Positions 15,493 through 25,032 of a DNA stretch of 64,000 bases are shown here, in pieces. Location: contig NZ_OZ241356.1 in assembly GCF_965200405.1 (NCBI RefSeq), forward strand, positions 434,001 through 498,000, read 5' to 3'. The position numbers and the translations under genes were made by a program. The DNA comes from Glacieibacterium sp965200405. GTDB lineage: Bacteria > Pseudomonadota > Alphaproteobacteria > Sphingomonadales > Sphingomonadaceae. The notes beneath the pieces are model-generated. The model did no database searches and was not told where the DNA came from. It saw nothing but the letters and a program-made list of their open reading frames with translations. How positions within the stretch are numbered: the first letter of the stretch is position 1; every line of letters starts with the position of its first letter.

Positions 15493-17054
15493 CCGTGAGC
15501 TATCTGACCCGCCCGGCGCAACTGCCGCAAAGCTTCGTGTCGATGACGGCGCTCGGCTCGGTCCGCGCTGCCATGCGCCGGGAGCCGGACCGCAAGGCCA
15601 TCGTCTTCGGCGACCGGACCCGCACCTACCGCGAGCTCGTCGCCCGCTCCGAGCGCCTGCGTGACGCGGCGCTCACCACGCTCGGCCTCGCCAAGGGCGA
15701 TCACGTCGCCATCGTCGCGCGCAACTGCCTCGAATATATGGAGGTCGCCCTCGGCCTTCCCGACGCCGGGGTCGCGGTGGCGACGGTCAATCCACGCTTC
15801 GCCGCCGGAGAAATCCGCGCGATCGTCGAAAACGCCGAGGCCAGGGTGGTCTTCGTCGATCCCCTCACCGCCGCGACCGTTCGCTCCGCCGGCTTCGCCC
15901 CCGACGTCCGCATCGTCGAGTTCGGCGCCGAGTATGAGGCGCTGCTCGACGGCGCCGGAACCCCCGCCGAGCTGCCGGTCGTCGAGGAATGGGACATCTG
16001 GACGATCCCCTACACCTCCGGCACGACGGGCATGCCCAAGGGCGTGCTGCTGTCGCACCGGTCGCGACTGTTGTTCGGCTTGGTCAGTGCTGCGGAATAC
16101 GGCTGCTTCGGCCCCGACGATAGCTTCCTCGTCATCACGCCGATGGCGTTCGGCGGCGGGCTTGCCTATCCGCTGGCATCGCTGGCAGCCGGCGGGTGGT
16201 TCGAGATCACCGACAAGTTCGAGCCCGAGACGGTCCTGCGGAAGCTCAAGACCGGCGCATTCACCGGCATCTTCATGGTGCCGACCCATTTCCAGATGAT
16301 CTTCGAGCTGCCGCCTGCGGTTCTCGACCAATATCGCCTGCCGCCACTGCGCGCGTTGATCTCGAACGCCGCCCCCCTGCCCCAGGCCCTCAAGGAAAAG
16401 ATCGTCCCGTACTTCGGGGACAAGGTGCTGCACGAACTGTACAGCGCGACGGAGATGGGCGTCGTCTGCAACCTGCGCCCGCAGTTCCAGCTCCAGAAGG
16501 AGCGCTGCGTCGGCACGCCCGAGCCGCACGCCCGCATCGCCATCCGCCGCGAGGACGGCAGCGAGTGCGATATCGACGAGGTCGGCGAACTCTGGGTGTC
16601 GTCGCCGACCTTGTTCAACGGCTATTGGAAGCGCCCCGAGGAAACCGCCAAGGCGATCCGGGACGGCTGGGTCACGGTCGGCGACCTGGCACGGCGCGAC
16701 GCGGACGGGTTCTTCTATATCGTCGACCGCAAGAAGGACATGATCATCACCGGCGGCGTCAACGTCTACCCGCGCGAGATCGAGGAAGTGCTGCTGCGCC
16801 ACCCCGACATCGCCGAGGTCGCGGTGATCGGCGTCCCCGACGAGCGCTGGGGCGAGCGCCTGCTGACCTTCGCCGTGCCGCGCGGTAATGCGACGCTCAC
16901 CGCCGACGATCTTGCGCGATTCCTCGACGGCAAGCTCGCGACCTTCAAGATCCCGCGGGAGCTGGAGATCATCGACGCGCTGCCGCGCAATGCCAATGGC
17001 AAGGTGCTGAAGACCGAGTTGCGCGTCAGGGTCGTGGCCGTACCGGTCGCATGA
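15489..17054 (+). CDS. AMP-dependent acyl-CoA synthetase/ligase
   Basis: 521 residues of the ANL superfamily, forming an acyl-adenylate and then an acyl-CoA. The P-loop-like motif YTSGTTGMPKG, the 'YSATEMG' A5 motif, 'VGDLARRDADGFFYIVDRKKDMI' (hinge and A8 region), and the C-terminal catalytic Lys in 'PRNANGKVLK' are all present, so it should be active. The start is GTG 15489, giving a GTGA overlap with the amidohydrolase stop; a second GTG at 15495 is possible. It probably activates the carboxylic acid released by upstream steps. Family members act on medium- or long-chain fatty acids or aromatic acids; the substrate cannot be told from the sequence. Confidence 0.93.
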   Translation: MTVSYLTRPAQLPQSFVSMTALGSVRAAMRREPDRKAIVFGDRTRTYRELVARSERLRDAALTTLGLAKGDHVAIVARNCLEYMEVALGLPDAGVAVATVNPRFAAGEIRAIVENAEARVVFVDPLTAATVRSAGFAPDVRIVEFGAEYEALLDGAGTPAELPVVEEWDIWTIPYTSGTTGMPKGVLLSHRSRLLFGLVSAAEYGCFGPDDSFLVITPMAFGGGLAYPLASLAAGGWFEITDKFEPETVLRKLKTGAFTGIFMVPTHFQMIFELPPAVLDQYRLPPLRALISNAAPLPQALKEKIVPYFGDKVLHELYSATEMGVVCNLRPQFQLQKERCVGTPEPHARIAIRREDGSECDIDEVGELWVSSPTLFNGYWKRPEETAKAIRDGWVTVGDLARRDADGFFYIVDRKKDMIITGGVNVYPREIEEVLLRHPDIAEVAVIGVPDERWGERLLTFAVPRGNATLTADDLARFLDGKLATFKIPRELEIIDALPRNANGKVLKTELRVRVVAVPVA

Positions 17055-18655
17055 CGATCGGCGCCGCGCTGACGCAACTTCGCGCGGCTCTCGGGCCGGA
17101 TCGGATCGTCGAAGGCAGCAACGAGCGGGCGCTGGCCGGGCAGGACGTTTTCACCATCGGCGGTCCGGTCGCCGCTGTTGCCCGGCCAACCAGCGTTTCC
17201 GAAGTGCAGCAGCTTGTTGCCGTCGCGCGCCAGCATGGCCTGGCACTCGCCCCGCGCGGTGGCGGCATGAGCTACACGCGTGCCTATCTGACCGCAGATC
17301 CGGCGCGCACCATCGTCGTCGACATGCAGTCGATGACGGCGATCCGCGAGATCAATCCACGCGACATGTACGCCATCGTCGAGCCGGGCTGCACCTGGCA
17401 GGCGCTCGACGAGGCGCTCGCCGGGCACGATCTCGAAGTCCCGTACCGCGGTCCGGTCTCCGGCCGTGTGGCGACGATCGGCGGCGGTATCTCGCAGAAT
17501 GCGGTCTTCTATGGCTCGGGCCTGTTCGGCACCGCCGCCGATAACGTGCTGGGCGTCGAGGTGGTGACCGGCACCGGCGAAGTCATCCGCACCGGCAGCC
17601 TGGCGATCCCGGGCGGCTCGCCTTTCCTGCGCCATTTCGGGCCCGACCTGACCGGGCTGTTCACCGCCGACTGCGGCGCGATGGGTCTGAAGACGGCAAT
17701 CGTCCTCAAGCTGCGGCGGCGGCCGGCGCTGCGCGATGCGGTCAGCTTCTCGACCGCTGCCCTGCCGACGGTGCTCGACTTCATCGAACGCCTCGGCATC
17801 GAGGGCATTGCCAGCCAGATCACGGCGATGGACGTGCGCCTGCAGCAGGAGCGGATTGCGCAGGCCGGCTGGGGCGACAAGCTTCGTCACACCGGCAAGC
17901 TGCTGACCGGAGGCGGCTCCGCGATCCGCAAGCTCGGCGAGGCGGCGGCACTCGCCCGCGCCGGCATGGCGTCGTCACCCGGGCGCGGTTTCGCCGTCCA
18001 TGTCTTTCTCGAGGGCCTGGATGCCGCCGACTGTGCCCGTCAGGCCGAGCGGGTCGGCGCGATTGCCGGCGAACTCGGCCTCCAGAGCAGCAATGCCGCC
18101 GTGGCGCTGGCGATGGTGCGCACACCCTTCGGCCCGGTCACCGGACTGGGCGGAGCCCCCGGCGAACGCTGGGTGCCGGTACACTTCATCCTGCCGCATT
18201 CGCGCGCAGCGCAAGGCATGGCGCTGATTCAGGCCGTCCTCGACGAGAACGCCGCAGAGATCGCCACCGCCGGGATCAAGGTCCGGCACCTGCTCGCCAA
18301 TCTGGGGGCGGGTGCGATAACGCTGGAACCGATGTTTCTGTGGCGCGATCGCCTGACCGATCTGGCTTATGCGACGATCGCCGAACAGGGCGGTAAGGCC
18401 GACGCGACCTCGACGGCCAATCCAGCCGCAGAGGCACTGGTCTCCAGATTACGGCGCACGATGGTCGAGCGGATCGACGCGATCGGCGCGGTGCACACCC
18501 AGCTCGGCCGCCAATACCCCTATCTTCCGCGCCTTGCGCCCGAGACCGCAGCGCTGTTCACTGCCCTGCACCGGACGCTCGACCCCGACGGCGTCATGAA
18601 CCCCGGCGTGCTGGGGACGCCTGCCCTGCCACCCGCCAAGGGAGACGCGCCATGA
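17051..18655 (+). CDS. FAD-linked oxidase (PCMH/VAO type)
   Basis: 534 residues. The N-terminal FAD-binding domain is recognised by 'VAAVARPTSVSEVQQLVAVA', 'LAPRGGGMSYTRAYL' and 'VSGRVATIGGGISQNAVFYG', as in GlcD and vanillyl-alcohol-oxidase-like enzymes. The C-terminus ends 'LHRTLDPDGVMNPGVLG', the usual flavoprotein tail. It oxidises an alcohol, hydroxy acid or phenolic side chain, passing electrons to oxygen or a carrier. Start and stop overlap the flanking ligase and MFS genes by ATGA, so the four-gene unit is a tightly coupled operon. No iron-sulphur partner subunit is present. Confidence 0.88.
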   Translation: MTIGAALTQLRAALGPDRIVEGSNERALAGQDVFTIGGPVAAVARPTSVSEVQQLVAVARQHGLALAPRGGGMSYTRAYLTADPARTIVVDMQSMTAIREINPRDMYAIVEPGCTWQALDEALAGHDLEVPYRGPVSGRVATIGGGISQNAVFYGSGLFGTAADNVLGVEVVTGTGEVIRTGSLAIPGGSPFLRHFGPDLTGLFTADCGAMGLKTAIVLKLRRRPALRDAVSFSTAALPTVLDFIERLGIEGIASQITAMDVRLQQERIAQAGWGDKLRHTGKLLTGGGSAIRKLGEAAALARAGMASSPGRGFAVHVFLEGLDAADCARQAERVGAIAGELGLQSSNAAVALAMVRTPFGPVTGLGGAPGERWVPVHFILPHSRAAQGMALIQAVLDENAAEIATAGIKVRHLLANLGAGAITLEPMFLWRDRLTDLAYATIAEQGGKADATSTANPAAEALVSRLRRTMVERIDAIGAVHTQLGRQYPYLPRLAPETAALFTALHRTLDPDGVMNPGVLGTPALPPAKGDAP

Positions 18656-19962
18656 CCAGTACCCGCGAGCGGGGCGGCCCCTACGCCTGGTACGTCGTCT
18701 TCGTCCTGATCATCGCCTACACATTCTCCTACGTCGACCGCACCATCCTGACGCTGATGGTCGTGCCGATCCGCGCCAGCCTCGGCATCAGCGACGTCCA
18801 GATCAGCCTGCTGCACGGCCTGGCATTCGCGATCTTCTACACCGCGCTGGGCATCCCGATCGGCCGGCTGGTGGACCGCAGCCGCCGCGTCACCATCATC
18901 ACTGTCGGCATCATGACGTGGAGCGTCATGACGGCGATGTGCGGCCTCGCGAAGTCGTTCGGTACGATGTTCCTGGCCCGCGTCGGCGTCGGCGTCGGCG
19001 AGGCAACCCTGTCGCCCGCCGCCTATTCGATCCTCAGCGACTATTTTCCGCCGGCGCAGCTGGGCCGCGCCCTCAGCGTCTTCACCTGCGCGATGTACAT
19101 CGGGTCGGGGCTCGCCATGATCGCCGGCGGGGCGATGATCGCCATCGTGCCGCCGCTGACCCTGCCGCTGCTCGGTCATCTCGAGGCGTGGCAGGTGGTG
19201 TTCATGATCGTCGGCCTGCCGGGGCTGCTCGTCGGGCTGCTGGTCGCGACGTTGCGCGAACCGACACGCCGCGGCGTCAAGCGGGTCGTCGGCAGCGTGC
19301 AGCCTTCGATCCGCGAAGTGATGCGCTACATCGGTGAGCGTCGCGGCGCCTATCTCTACCTGACCATCGGCCTGTCGCTCAGCTCGCTGGTCTGGAACGG
19401 CGTGTCGGCGTGGATCCCGACCTATTTCATCCGCCACTATGGCTGGACGGTTGGCGAGATCGGCACCGCCTACGGCATCGTGCTGCTGCTCTGCGGCACC
19501 GGCGGCATCCTGTCGGGCAGCGTCCTCGCCGACCGGCTGAGGGCAAGGGGCGCCATCGACTCTGCGGTCAAGGTCGGCTGCATCTCGGCGATGCTGGTGG
19601 TTCCTGCCGGCCTTGCCGGAGCGCTGACCAACGATCCGCGCATCGCCATCGCCTGCTTCGCCGCCTTCGTCTTCTCCGCCTCGCTGCCCTATGGCAACGC
19701 CGCGGCCGCGCTGCAGGAGATCACCCCCAACCAGATGCGCGGCCAGGTCGCGGCGATCTACATCCTGGGGATCAACCTGGCCGGCATCGGCATCGGCCCG
19801 ACGATCATCGCCCTGGTATCGCGGGCGCTGGGCGGCGACGCCATGCTCGGGCCGGCGATCGCGACGGTGACCGCAGTCTGCGCGCCGCTGGCGCTGCTGG
19901 TGCTGTCACGCGCCGCCAAGCCCTATCGCACGGCGTTCACGGAATTCGGCAAGGCGGCCTAG
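18652..19962 (+). CDS. MFS transporter, Spinster-like
   Basis: 436 residues with about twelve hydrophobic segments. The first helix region 'TFSYVDRTILTLMVVPIRAS', then 'GLAFAIFYTALGIPIGRLVDRSRR' with the MFS loop 2-3 signature, is typical of the Spinster-like branch that is abundant in sphingomonad catabolic clusters. It is probably an inner-membrane proton-linked importer for the organic acid handled by the operon. It overlaps the oxidase gene by ATGA and ends the operon, followed by GC-rich hairpins. Direction of transport and substrate are inferred only from context. Confidence 0.9.
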   Translation: MTSTRERGGPYAWYVVFVLIIAYTFSYVDRTILTLMVVPIRASLGISDVQISLLHGLAFAIFYTALGIPIGRLVDRSRRVTIITVGIMTWSVMTAMCGLAKSFGTMFLARVGVGVGEATLSPAAYSILSDYFPPAQLGRALSVFTCAMYIGSGLAMIAGGAMIAIVPPLTLPLLGHLEAWQVVFMIVGLPGLLVGLLVATLREPTRRGVKRVVGSVQPSIREVMRYIGERRGAYLYLTIGLSLSSLVWNGVSAWIPTYFIRHYGWTVGEIGTAYGIVLLLCGTGGILSGSVLADRLRARGAIDSAVKVGCISAMLVVPAGLAGALTNDPRIAIACFAAFVFSASLPYGNAAAALQEITPNQMRGQVAAIYILGINLAGIGIGPTIIALVSRALGGDAMLGPAIATVTAVCAPLALLVLSRAAKPYRTAFTEFGKAA

Positions 19963-19993
19963 CAGTCAGCTTGGAGCGCCGCTTCTTCCTGCT

Positions 19994-20014
19994 CCCCTCC
20001 CGGAACGGGAGGGG
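19994..20014. terminator. GC-rich palindromic hairpin
   Basis: A nine-base perfect stem (CCCCTCCCG/CGGGAGGGG) with a GAA loop, 32 bases after the MFS stop. It lies between convergent operons and is a plausible terminator or repetitive palindrome. A related element in inverted orientation follows at 20064-20085. Confidence 0.6.
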
Positions 20015-20063
20015 CTGGGGGTGGGACTTGGCCTGAACTCCGCCTGCCGACCTTGTGGAAGAC

Positions 20064-20085
20064 CCCCCTCCGTTCCGGGAGGGGG
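20064..20085. repeat. Second GC-rich palindrome, inverted copy of 19994-20014
   Basis: CCCCCTCC pairs with GGAGGGGG over a six-base loop, before the 3' end of the minus-strand isochorismatase gene. Read on the minus strand it contains CCTCCCGGAACGG, as does the first element, so the two are an inverted pair. They may terminate transcription from both sides or be copies of a dispersed palindromic repeat. Confidence 0.55.
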
Positions 20086-20109
20086 CAGTGAAGCTGGCTG
20101 CAACGGAGT

Positions 20110-20709
20110 CTAGGCCAGCGCCGTCTCGACGTCGGCGACGGTGACGAGGCGCGCGAACAGCATGCTCATCGCGAGCAATGCATGGTCGTGACGCGATGCC
20201 GAGGTCTCGGCGACCGCGTCGGAGACGACATAGGTGGGGATGTCGCGGTGCGACGCGTCGCGGACGGTGCTCTCGACGCAGCAGTTGGTGGTGATGCCGC
20301 AGACGATCAAATTCTCGATGCCGTTGGCCTTGATCCAGGCGTCGAGGTCGGTGCCCCAAAAGGCGCTCGGCCGGTTCTTGTCAACGACGTGATCCTCGGG
20401 CAGCGGGCCGAGCGCCGGCTCGACCTCGATCTCGTCGCTGCCGGCCAGAAGCGCGTTCTCGGTCTTGAGGCCAGGCAACAGCTCGACCATCACCCCGCCG
20501 TCGACATGGCCCTCCGCATAGACGTAGCGGGTCCAGACGATCGGCACACCGGCGGCGCGCGCCGCGACGACCAGCCGGCGACACGGCTCGATCACCGCGA
20601 TCAGCGGGTCCAGGTCAAACCCGAGCCGCCCCATCGCGCTGTCCTGCTCGAGGAAGCCGCGCTGCATGTCGACGACGATCAGCGCGGCCTTGTCGCGGGG
20701 CGGTATCAT
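20110..20709 (-). CDS. Isochorismatase-like cysteine hydrolase (second copy)
   Basis: 199 residues from ATG 20709, which has a GGAAA just upstream and follows the decarboxylase-like gene by 13 bases; an ATG at 20748 would overlap that gene by 26 bases. The triad is Asp in ALIVVDMQRGF, Lys in VVDKNRPSAFWG and Cys in GITTNCCVESTVRDA, closer to the N-carbamoylsarcosine amidase/peroxyureidoacrylate amidase pattern than the first copy at 4691. Probably hydrolyses an amide or carbamoyl group in the cytoplasm. It is downstream of the acetoacetate-decarboxylase-like gene and a TonB receptor gene on the same strand, with which it may form one transcript. Confidence 0.88.
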   Translation of the reverse strand: MIPPRDKAALIVVDMQRGFLEQDSAMGRLGFDLDPLIAVIEPCRRLVVAARAAGVPIVWTRYVYAEGHVDGGVMVELLPGLKTENALLAGSDEIEVEPALGPLPEDHVVDKNRPSAFWGTDLDAWIKANGIENLIVCGITTNCCVESTVRDASHRDIPTYVVSDAVAETSASRHDHALLAMSMLFARLVTVADVETALA

Positions 20710-20722
20710 TCGAATATTTCCA

Positions 20723-21478
20723 TCATTGGGCCCAGTCTTCGAAGACATAGTCGATGTCCTGGAGGATCTCGGCAGGGGTCAGCACGAATTTGAAATTGCC
20801 GTACCAGGCGCCGGTCACCTTGTCGGTCGGGATGCGGTGGATGCCCGACGTGCCGGGATAGCCCATGCGCGCCCAGCCGCGGCCCTTCCACAGGAAGTCG
20901 AGCTCGAAACCCGTGGTCTGGGCATGGACGACCTGGCGACGCGCCGGCACCTTGGGGTCGGGAGAAGCGATGTGGCGCAGCATGATCCAGCTGTTGAGCG
21001 GCGGCATCTCGCCGACGTCGCCCTTCTGGTCGATGACGCACGCTACCTCCATCATCGTGCGGCCGTATTTCTCCAGCTTGCCGAAGACTTCGTTGGCGTG
21101 GATCTCCAGCCACCCGTCCTCGCACAACAGCTTGGGCATGCCGTACAGCTCGCGACCGACGAAGGTCGCGGTGTCGGTCGACGTCCAGATATAAGGGATA
21201 TGCATCCCCTTGCGGCCTTCGAACTCGACTTCGTGGCAGATCAGCGCCTCGTGGTAATGCAAGCTGTGCGGCGGCTGCGAGCCGTCCATGATGATCGCAT
21301 AGACGCGGTTGTGATCGGCGGCCCGCAGCGGCTCGGGCGTCATGTAGAGGATCTCCTCGCGCGGGATTTCCAGCTCGACGATGACCGCCTGGTATTTCTC
21401 CATGAAGTACGGCCCGGGTGCGTAGGGCGGTGACCAGGTCGGCATGACCTGGCCGTGACGCTGCGACGGATCAGCCAT
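20723..21478 (-). CDS. Acetoacetate decarboxylase-like protein
   Basis: 251 residues of the ADC-like family. The Schiff-base Lys is present as Lys116 in GRELYGMPKLLC, matching the position of the catalytic Lys115 of clostridial acetoacetate decarboxylase. Members of this superfamily also act as aldolase-dehydratases and lactonase-like enzymes on 2-oxo or 3-oxo acids, so decarboxylation is likely but not certain. ATG 21478 has a GGGAG upstream; the frame extends further to 21646 but overlaps the receptor gene. Trp and Tyr content is high. It is transcribed between the TonB receptor (21505) and the isochorismatase. Confidence 0.85.
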   Translation of the reverse strand: MADPSQRHGQVMPTWSPPYAPGPYFMEKYQAVIVELEIPREEILYMTPEPLRAADHNRVYAIIMDGSQPPHSLHYHEALICHEVEFEGRKGMHIPYIWTSTDTATFVGRELYGMPKLLCEDGWLEIHANEVFGKLEKYGRTMMEVACVIDQKGDVGEMPPLNSWIMLRHIASPDPKVPARRQVVHAQTTGFELDFLWKGRGWARMGYPGTSGIHRIPTDKVTGAWYGNFKFVLTPAEILQDIDYVFEDWAQ

Positions 21479-21504
21479 CTTCAAGCTCCCGGAATGGCGC
21501 GTGG

Positions 21505-24000
21505 TCAGAAGCGGAACTTGACCTCGAGGCCGTAGGTCCGGAGCTCCGCGAGCGAAAAGGCGTTCGCTGCCCCGGCGCTGATCGGCGCGACCTCGTTGAC
21601 GTAGCGCTCGTTGAGCAGGTTCTTGCCGTACAGCGAGATGTCCCAACTGCCGCTGCTGACGCCGAGGCGGGCGTTGACGACCTCATACGGCGTGCGGGCG
21701 AAGTCGGGATCGTTGGCGGTATTGTACTCGGTGCGGCCGAGACGGCTGTAGTCGACACGGCCGAGCAGCTTGCGGTCCTTCGGCAACGGCACGTTGAGCG
21801 AGGCACCGACGGTCACGGTGTCCTTGGGCACATAGGGCGGCGTGTTGCCGACAAAGCCCGGATTGGCGTTCAGCTTGCGGATTGTCGCGTCGATATAGCC
21901 ATAGGAGCCGAACACGGTCAGCCAGTCGGTCGCCTTGACGCTGCCGTCGAGTTCGAAGCCCTTGACCCGGGTCTTGTCGATCGACTCGATGGATTCGACG
22001 AAGGCGATCGGGTCGAAGACATATTGCTGGGCGTTCTTGACGTCGGTGTAGAAGACCGCGCCGTTGAGGGAGACGCGGCGGTCGAAAAGCTCGCTGCGCG
22101 CGCCGATCTCATAGGTCGTCGCGACCTCCTTGTTGAACGAGTCCTGCGTGATGATCGCACTCTCGGCCCGGGCGCGCGCCGCCGCCGGGCTGAGGGTCGG
22201 GTCCTGCGACTGGTACAGCGACGCACGGCTCAGCACCGCCGTCTCACGCGTGCCGATCGAGTTGAAACCGCCCGACTTGAAGCCCTTGCCCCAGCTCGCA
22301 TAGGCCGATGCCGTGTCGCCGAGCTTGTAGGTCAGCACGACCTTGGGCTGGAACTGCTTGAACGTGCGATTGATGCCGTCGCGGCACTGAGCGGCGCTCT
22401 GGCCGGTGATGCGGACGCAGGGGTTGTAGCTGGCCCCGCCAAAGAAAGGATTGGGAACGTCGGGCCCGATAGCACCGGTTCGACGCTGCTCGATATCGTA
22501 GCGCCCGGCGACGGCGAGCGAGAGCTTCGGCGTGAAGTTCAGCTTGATGTTGGCGAAGGGCGCGTAATTCTTGCCGACGAAGCGGTCGGCATAATAGTTG
22601 GTCGTCGGATAGGCGGTGTTGAGACCAAAGATCTGCACCGGGAAGGGAATGGCATTGCCACCGCCGACCAGGGTGCGCTGGCCCGCGCTGTTATAGCCGA
22701 CATAGCCGACCAGACCCGCCGCCGTGATCCCCGCCGGCAATGCGCCGTTGAGGGTGTTGGCGATGGTGTAGTCGCGCTGGTTCCAGACGAACTCGCCACC
22801 CAGCTGCCATTCGAGGAAGTTGCCCGACTCCGAGGTCAGGCGGACTTCCTGCATGAACTGCTTGGTGCTGATGATCAGGTTCTGCGTGCGATCGCCGAAG
22901 ATGCCGGTCCAGCCGAAGTAGTTGGTCGTCGGGTCGGACGGGTTGGAGTAAGGATAGTTCTTCCCGCTCGAATATTGCTTCACGTCGGAATAGCCGGTGA
23001 TCGAGGTGAGCGTCGCGCCGCCGAAGTCATAGTCCAGCTTGACGCCGGTGCTGAACACCCGCCGCTGGTAGCGCCCCGGCACGTCGGTGATGAACGGAAT
23101 GTCGAGGTTGGTGTTGGCGCTGATGTCGGTGATCGGGATGCCGTGGACCAGGGTGCCGTTCGGCGACAGGCCCGGCACCGCCTGGATCTTGGCGGTGTAG
23201 TACACAGCGCCGCCGGTGGCATGCGAGAACAGCACGCGGCCATCGGCGGTGAACGGTCCGCCGCGGTCGTAGGACAGCCGCAGACGGCCGACCTCTTCCT
23301 TGAAGCGCTGCGATTTCTCGCCGGTGTTGACGTTGGTGTAACTGCCGTCGGTGCCGGTGAAGGCGCCCGACAGACGCGCGGTCAGGCCCGGCAACAGCGC
23401 GCCGCTGAGGCTGCCGTTGGCGTTGTACTGGTTGTTGTTGCCGTACGAGAACGTGCCGTTGCCGGTCAGTTCCTCTGTCGGCTTCTTGGTGGTGATGATG
23501 ATCGCGCCGGCAGAGGCGTTGCGGCCGTAATAGGCGCCCTGCGGACCTTTCAGCACCTCGATCTGCTCGAGGTCGAACAGCGCCGAGTTGAACTCTGCCG
23601 GGCTGCCGATCTTGACCCCGTCGATGATGATCGCGACCGACGGCTCGGCGTTACGAATAGATGCCTGGCCGCGGACATTGACCAGGAAGTCGCCGGCGTT
23701 GATCGACGTGGTGATGTTGACGTTGGGCGTCAGCGCCAGGAAGTCGACCGGCTTCTGGATACCCGCCTGCTCGATCGCCACGGAGTCGAACACCGAGATC
23801 GACACTGGCGAGTCGATCAGCTTGGTGTTGCGCTTCAGGCCGGTGATGACGATGTCCCCATCACCCTCCGGCTGCGTCGCCGGACCTGTGTTTGCCGGCG
23901 TCGCAGCAGCAGCAGTCTGTGCGTGACCAGCGGTCGAGGCCAACGCCACTGCGAGGCTCAGCGCCGATGCCTTGGCAAGATGATCGAATAATCTGGACAT
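21505..24000 (-). CDS. TonB-dependent receptor
   Basis: 831 residues from ATG 24000, which gives a clear signal peptide 'LSLAVALASTAGHAQ'; the longer frame to 24060 lacks one. The TonB box region is 'GDIVITGLKRNT', followed by a plug with 'VNVRGQASIRNAEPSVAIII' and 'EQIEVLKGPQGAYYGRNAS', and a large barrel ending 'ELRTYGLEVKFRF'. It resembles the sphingomonad receptors devoted to organic substrates rather than to siderophores. It heads the group receptor/ADC-like/isochorismatase on the minus strand. The 655-residue plus-strand open frame opposite is a shadow. Confidence 0.93.
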   Translation of the reverse strand: MSRLFDHLAKASALSLAVALASTAGHAQTAAAATPANTGPATQPEGDGDIVITGLKRNTKLIDSPVSISVFDSVAIEQAGIQKPVDFLALTPNVNITTSINAGDFLVNVRGQASIRNAEPSVAIIIDGVKIGSPAEFNSALFDLEQIEVLKGPQGAYYGRNASAGAIIITTKKPTEELTGNGTFSYGNNNQYNANGSLSGALLPGLTARLSGAFTGTDGSYTNVNTGEKSQRFKEEVGRLRLSYDRGGPFTADGRVLFSHATGGAVYYTAKIQAVPGLSPNGTLVHGIPITDISANTNLDIPFITDVPGRYQRRVFSTGVKLDYDFGGATLTSITGYSDVKQYSSGKNYPYSNPSDPTTNYFGWTGIFGDRTQNLIISTKQFMQEVRLTSESGNFLEWQLGGEFVWNQRDYTIANTLNGALPAGITAAGLVGYVGYNSAGQRTLVGGGNAIPFPVQIFGLNTAYPTTNYYADRFVGKNYAPFANIKLNFTPKLSLAVAGRYDIEQRRTGAIGPDVPNPFFGGASYNPCVRITGQSAAQCRDGINRTFKQFQPKVVLTYKLGDTASAYASWGKGFKSGGFNSIGTRETAVLSRASLYQSQDPTLSPAAARARAESAIITQDSFNKEVATTYEIGARSELFDRRVSLNGAVFYTDVKNAQQYVFDPIAFVESIESIDKTRVKGFELDGSVKATDWLTVFGSYGYIDATIRKLNANPGFVGNTPPYVPKDTVTVGASLNVPLPKDRKLLGRVDYSRLGRTEYNTANDPDFARTPYEVVNARLGVSSGSWDISLYGKNLLNERYVNEVAPISAGAANAFSLAELRTYGLEVKFRF

Positions 24001-24204
24001 GATTCCCCTACGACCGCGAGCGGTATTTTCGATTTGATTGCTTGCCCCCAGCCACGGCATGGAGCGCTCTCGTTGGCGCTCTCGATCTCGGCTTGCCCCG
24101 TAATTCTGTACGCAATCCAGCGCGTGTCAATTGTTTACCGGCGGTAAAAACGGCGTTTCTGCGGAAAGTGGATACAAAGTGATTCCGCGGGGGTCGGCAG
24201 TGGC

Positions 24205-25011
24205 TCAGCCCGCGGTCGGCGCCGCCATAGCCAGGAACTGCGACAGCCCGGCAACGACTCCGGCGGGATCGCGGTCCGGCTGAAAGTCCATTCCGTCGAC
24301 GATGCTGACGGTCGCGTCTGGCCGTGCCGCGGTAGCGTTGTGGAAGATCGGGTACAGCGCGTCATCGTTCGCGATCATCAGCAGGACCGGCACGGTAACG
24401 GCGGCTAGGCGGGCCGACGTATCCTGGTCCCAGACCGCAGCAAAGGCCTTTGGCATCGTCTCGCTGCCGCGCAGATGGTCGATCAGTTCGCGCTGGTGAA
24501 GCTGCGGGCTGGAATCTGCGCCGATCGAGGCCAGATAGTCCCAGGCGACCTTCAGATGGCTCCCGTCGGCTGCCAATGTGAACGGTGTGGTGAAGGTCGC
24601 CCGGAATGCATCGCGTTCGGCGGGCGAGGCGACCACCGGGCCGATCAAGCCGAGGCTATTGACGCGTCCGGGCACTCGTGCAGCAATTTCGAGGGCAATG
24701 CAGCCGCCGGTGTGATGCCCGCACAGGTCGAACCGATCGACCCCGAGCGCATCGAGCGCCTCGACCAGGCACCCGGCGAGATAGTCGAGCGAGACCGCGC
24801 CCGCCGGTACGAAGCTGTTGCCGAACCCCGGCGTGTCGAACGCTATGCTGGGCCGCTCGGGCGCCAGGCCTGCCATCACCAGCTCGAACATCGCGCCCGA
24901 ACTGGCGGTCTGGTGCAGCAGCACCAGCGGCCGGTCGCCCGGGCCGTCGACGCGGCGGTAATGCACCTGCCCGTCGTTGGTATCGGCATAGCCGTAGCGA
25001 AGGCGGCCCAT
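24205..25011 (-). CDS. Alpha/beta hydrolase fold protein with GHHTG elbow (paralogue 3)
   Basis: 268 residues from ATG 25011, preceded by GGAG at five bases; a TTG start at 25032 would add seven residues. It shares 'YGYADTNDGQVHYRRVDG', 'LLHQTASSGAMFE', 'AFDTPGFGNSF' and the elbow CGHHTGGCIALE with the other copies. His100 sits where the nucleophile should be. The C-terminal His region reads 'VDGMDFQPDRDP', again without His. It is the last gene of the methyltransferase/114-residue protein/hydrolase operon, 21 bases after the small gene. Confidence 0.82.
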   Translation of the reverse strand: MGRLRYGYADTNDGQVHYRRVDGPGDRPLVLLHQTASSGAMFELVMAGLAPERPSIAFDTPGFGNSFVPAGAVSLDYLAGCLVEALDALGVDRFDLCGHHTGGCIALEIAARVPGRVNSLGLIGPVVASPAERDAFRATFTTPFTLAADGSHLKVAWDYLASIGADSSPQLHQRELIDHLRGSETMPKAFAAVWDQDTSARLAAVTVPVLLMIANDDALYPIFHNATAARPDATVSIVDGMDFQPDRDPAGVVAGLSQFLAMAAPTAG

Positions 25012-25032
25012 ATCGGCTCCGGGTCGCAGCAA

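Noticed and set aside
22024..23991. 655-codon plus-strand frame opposite a TonB receptor
   Set aside because: Receptor features on the other strand are unambiguous; this frame shows no protein family.
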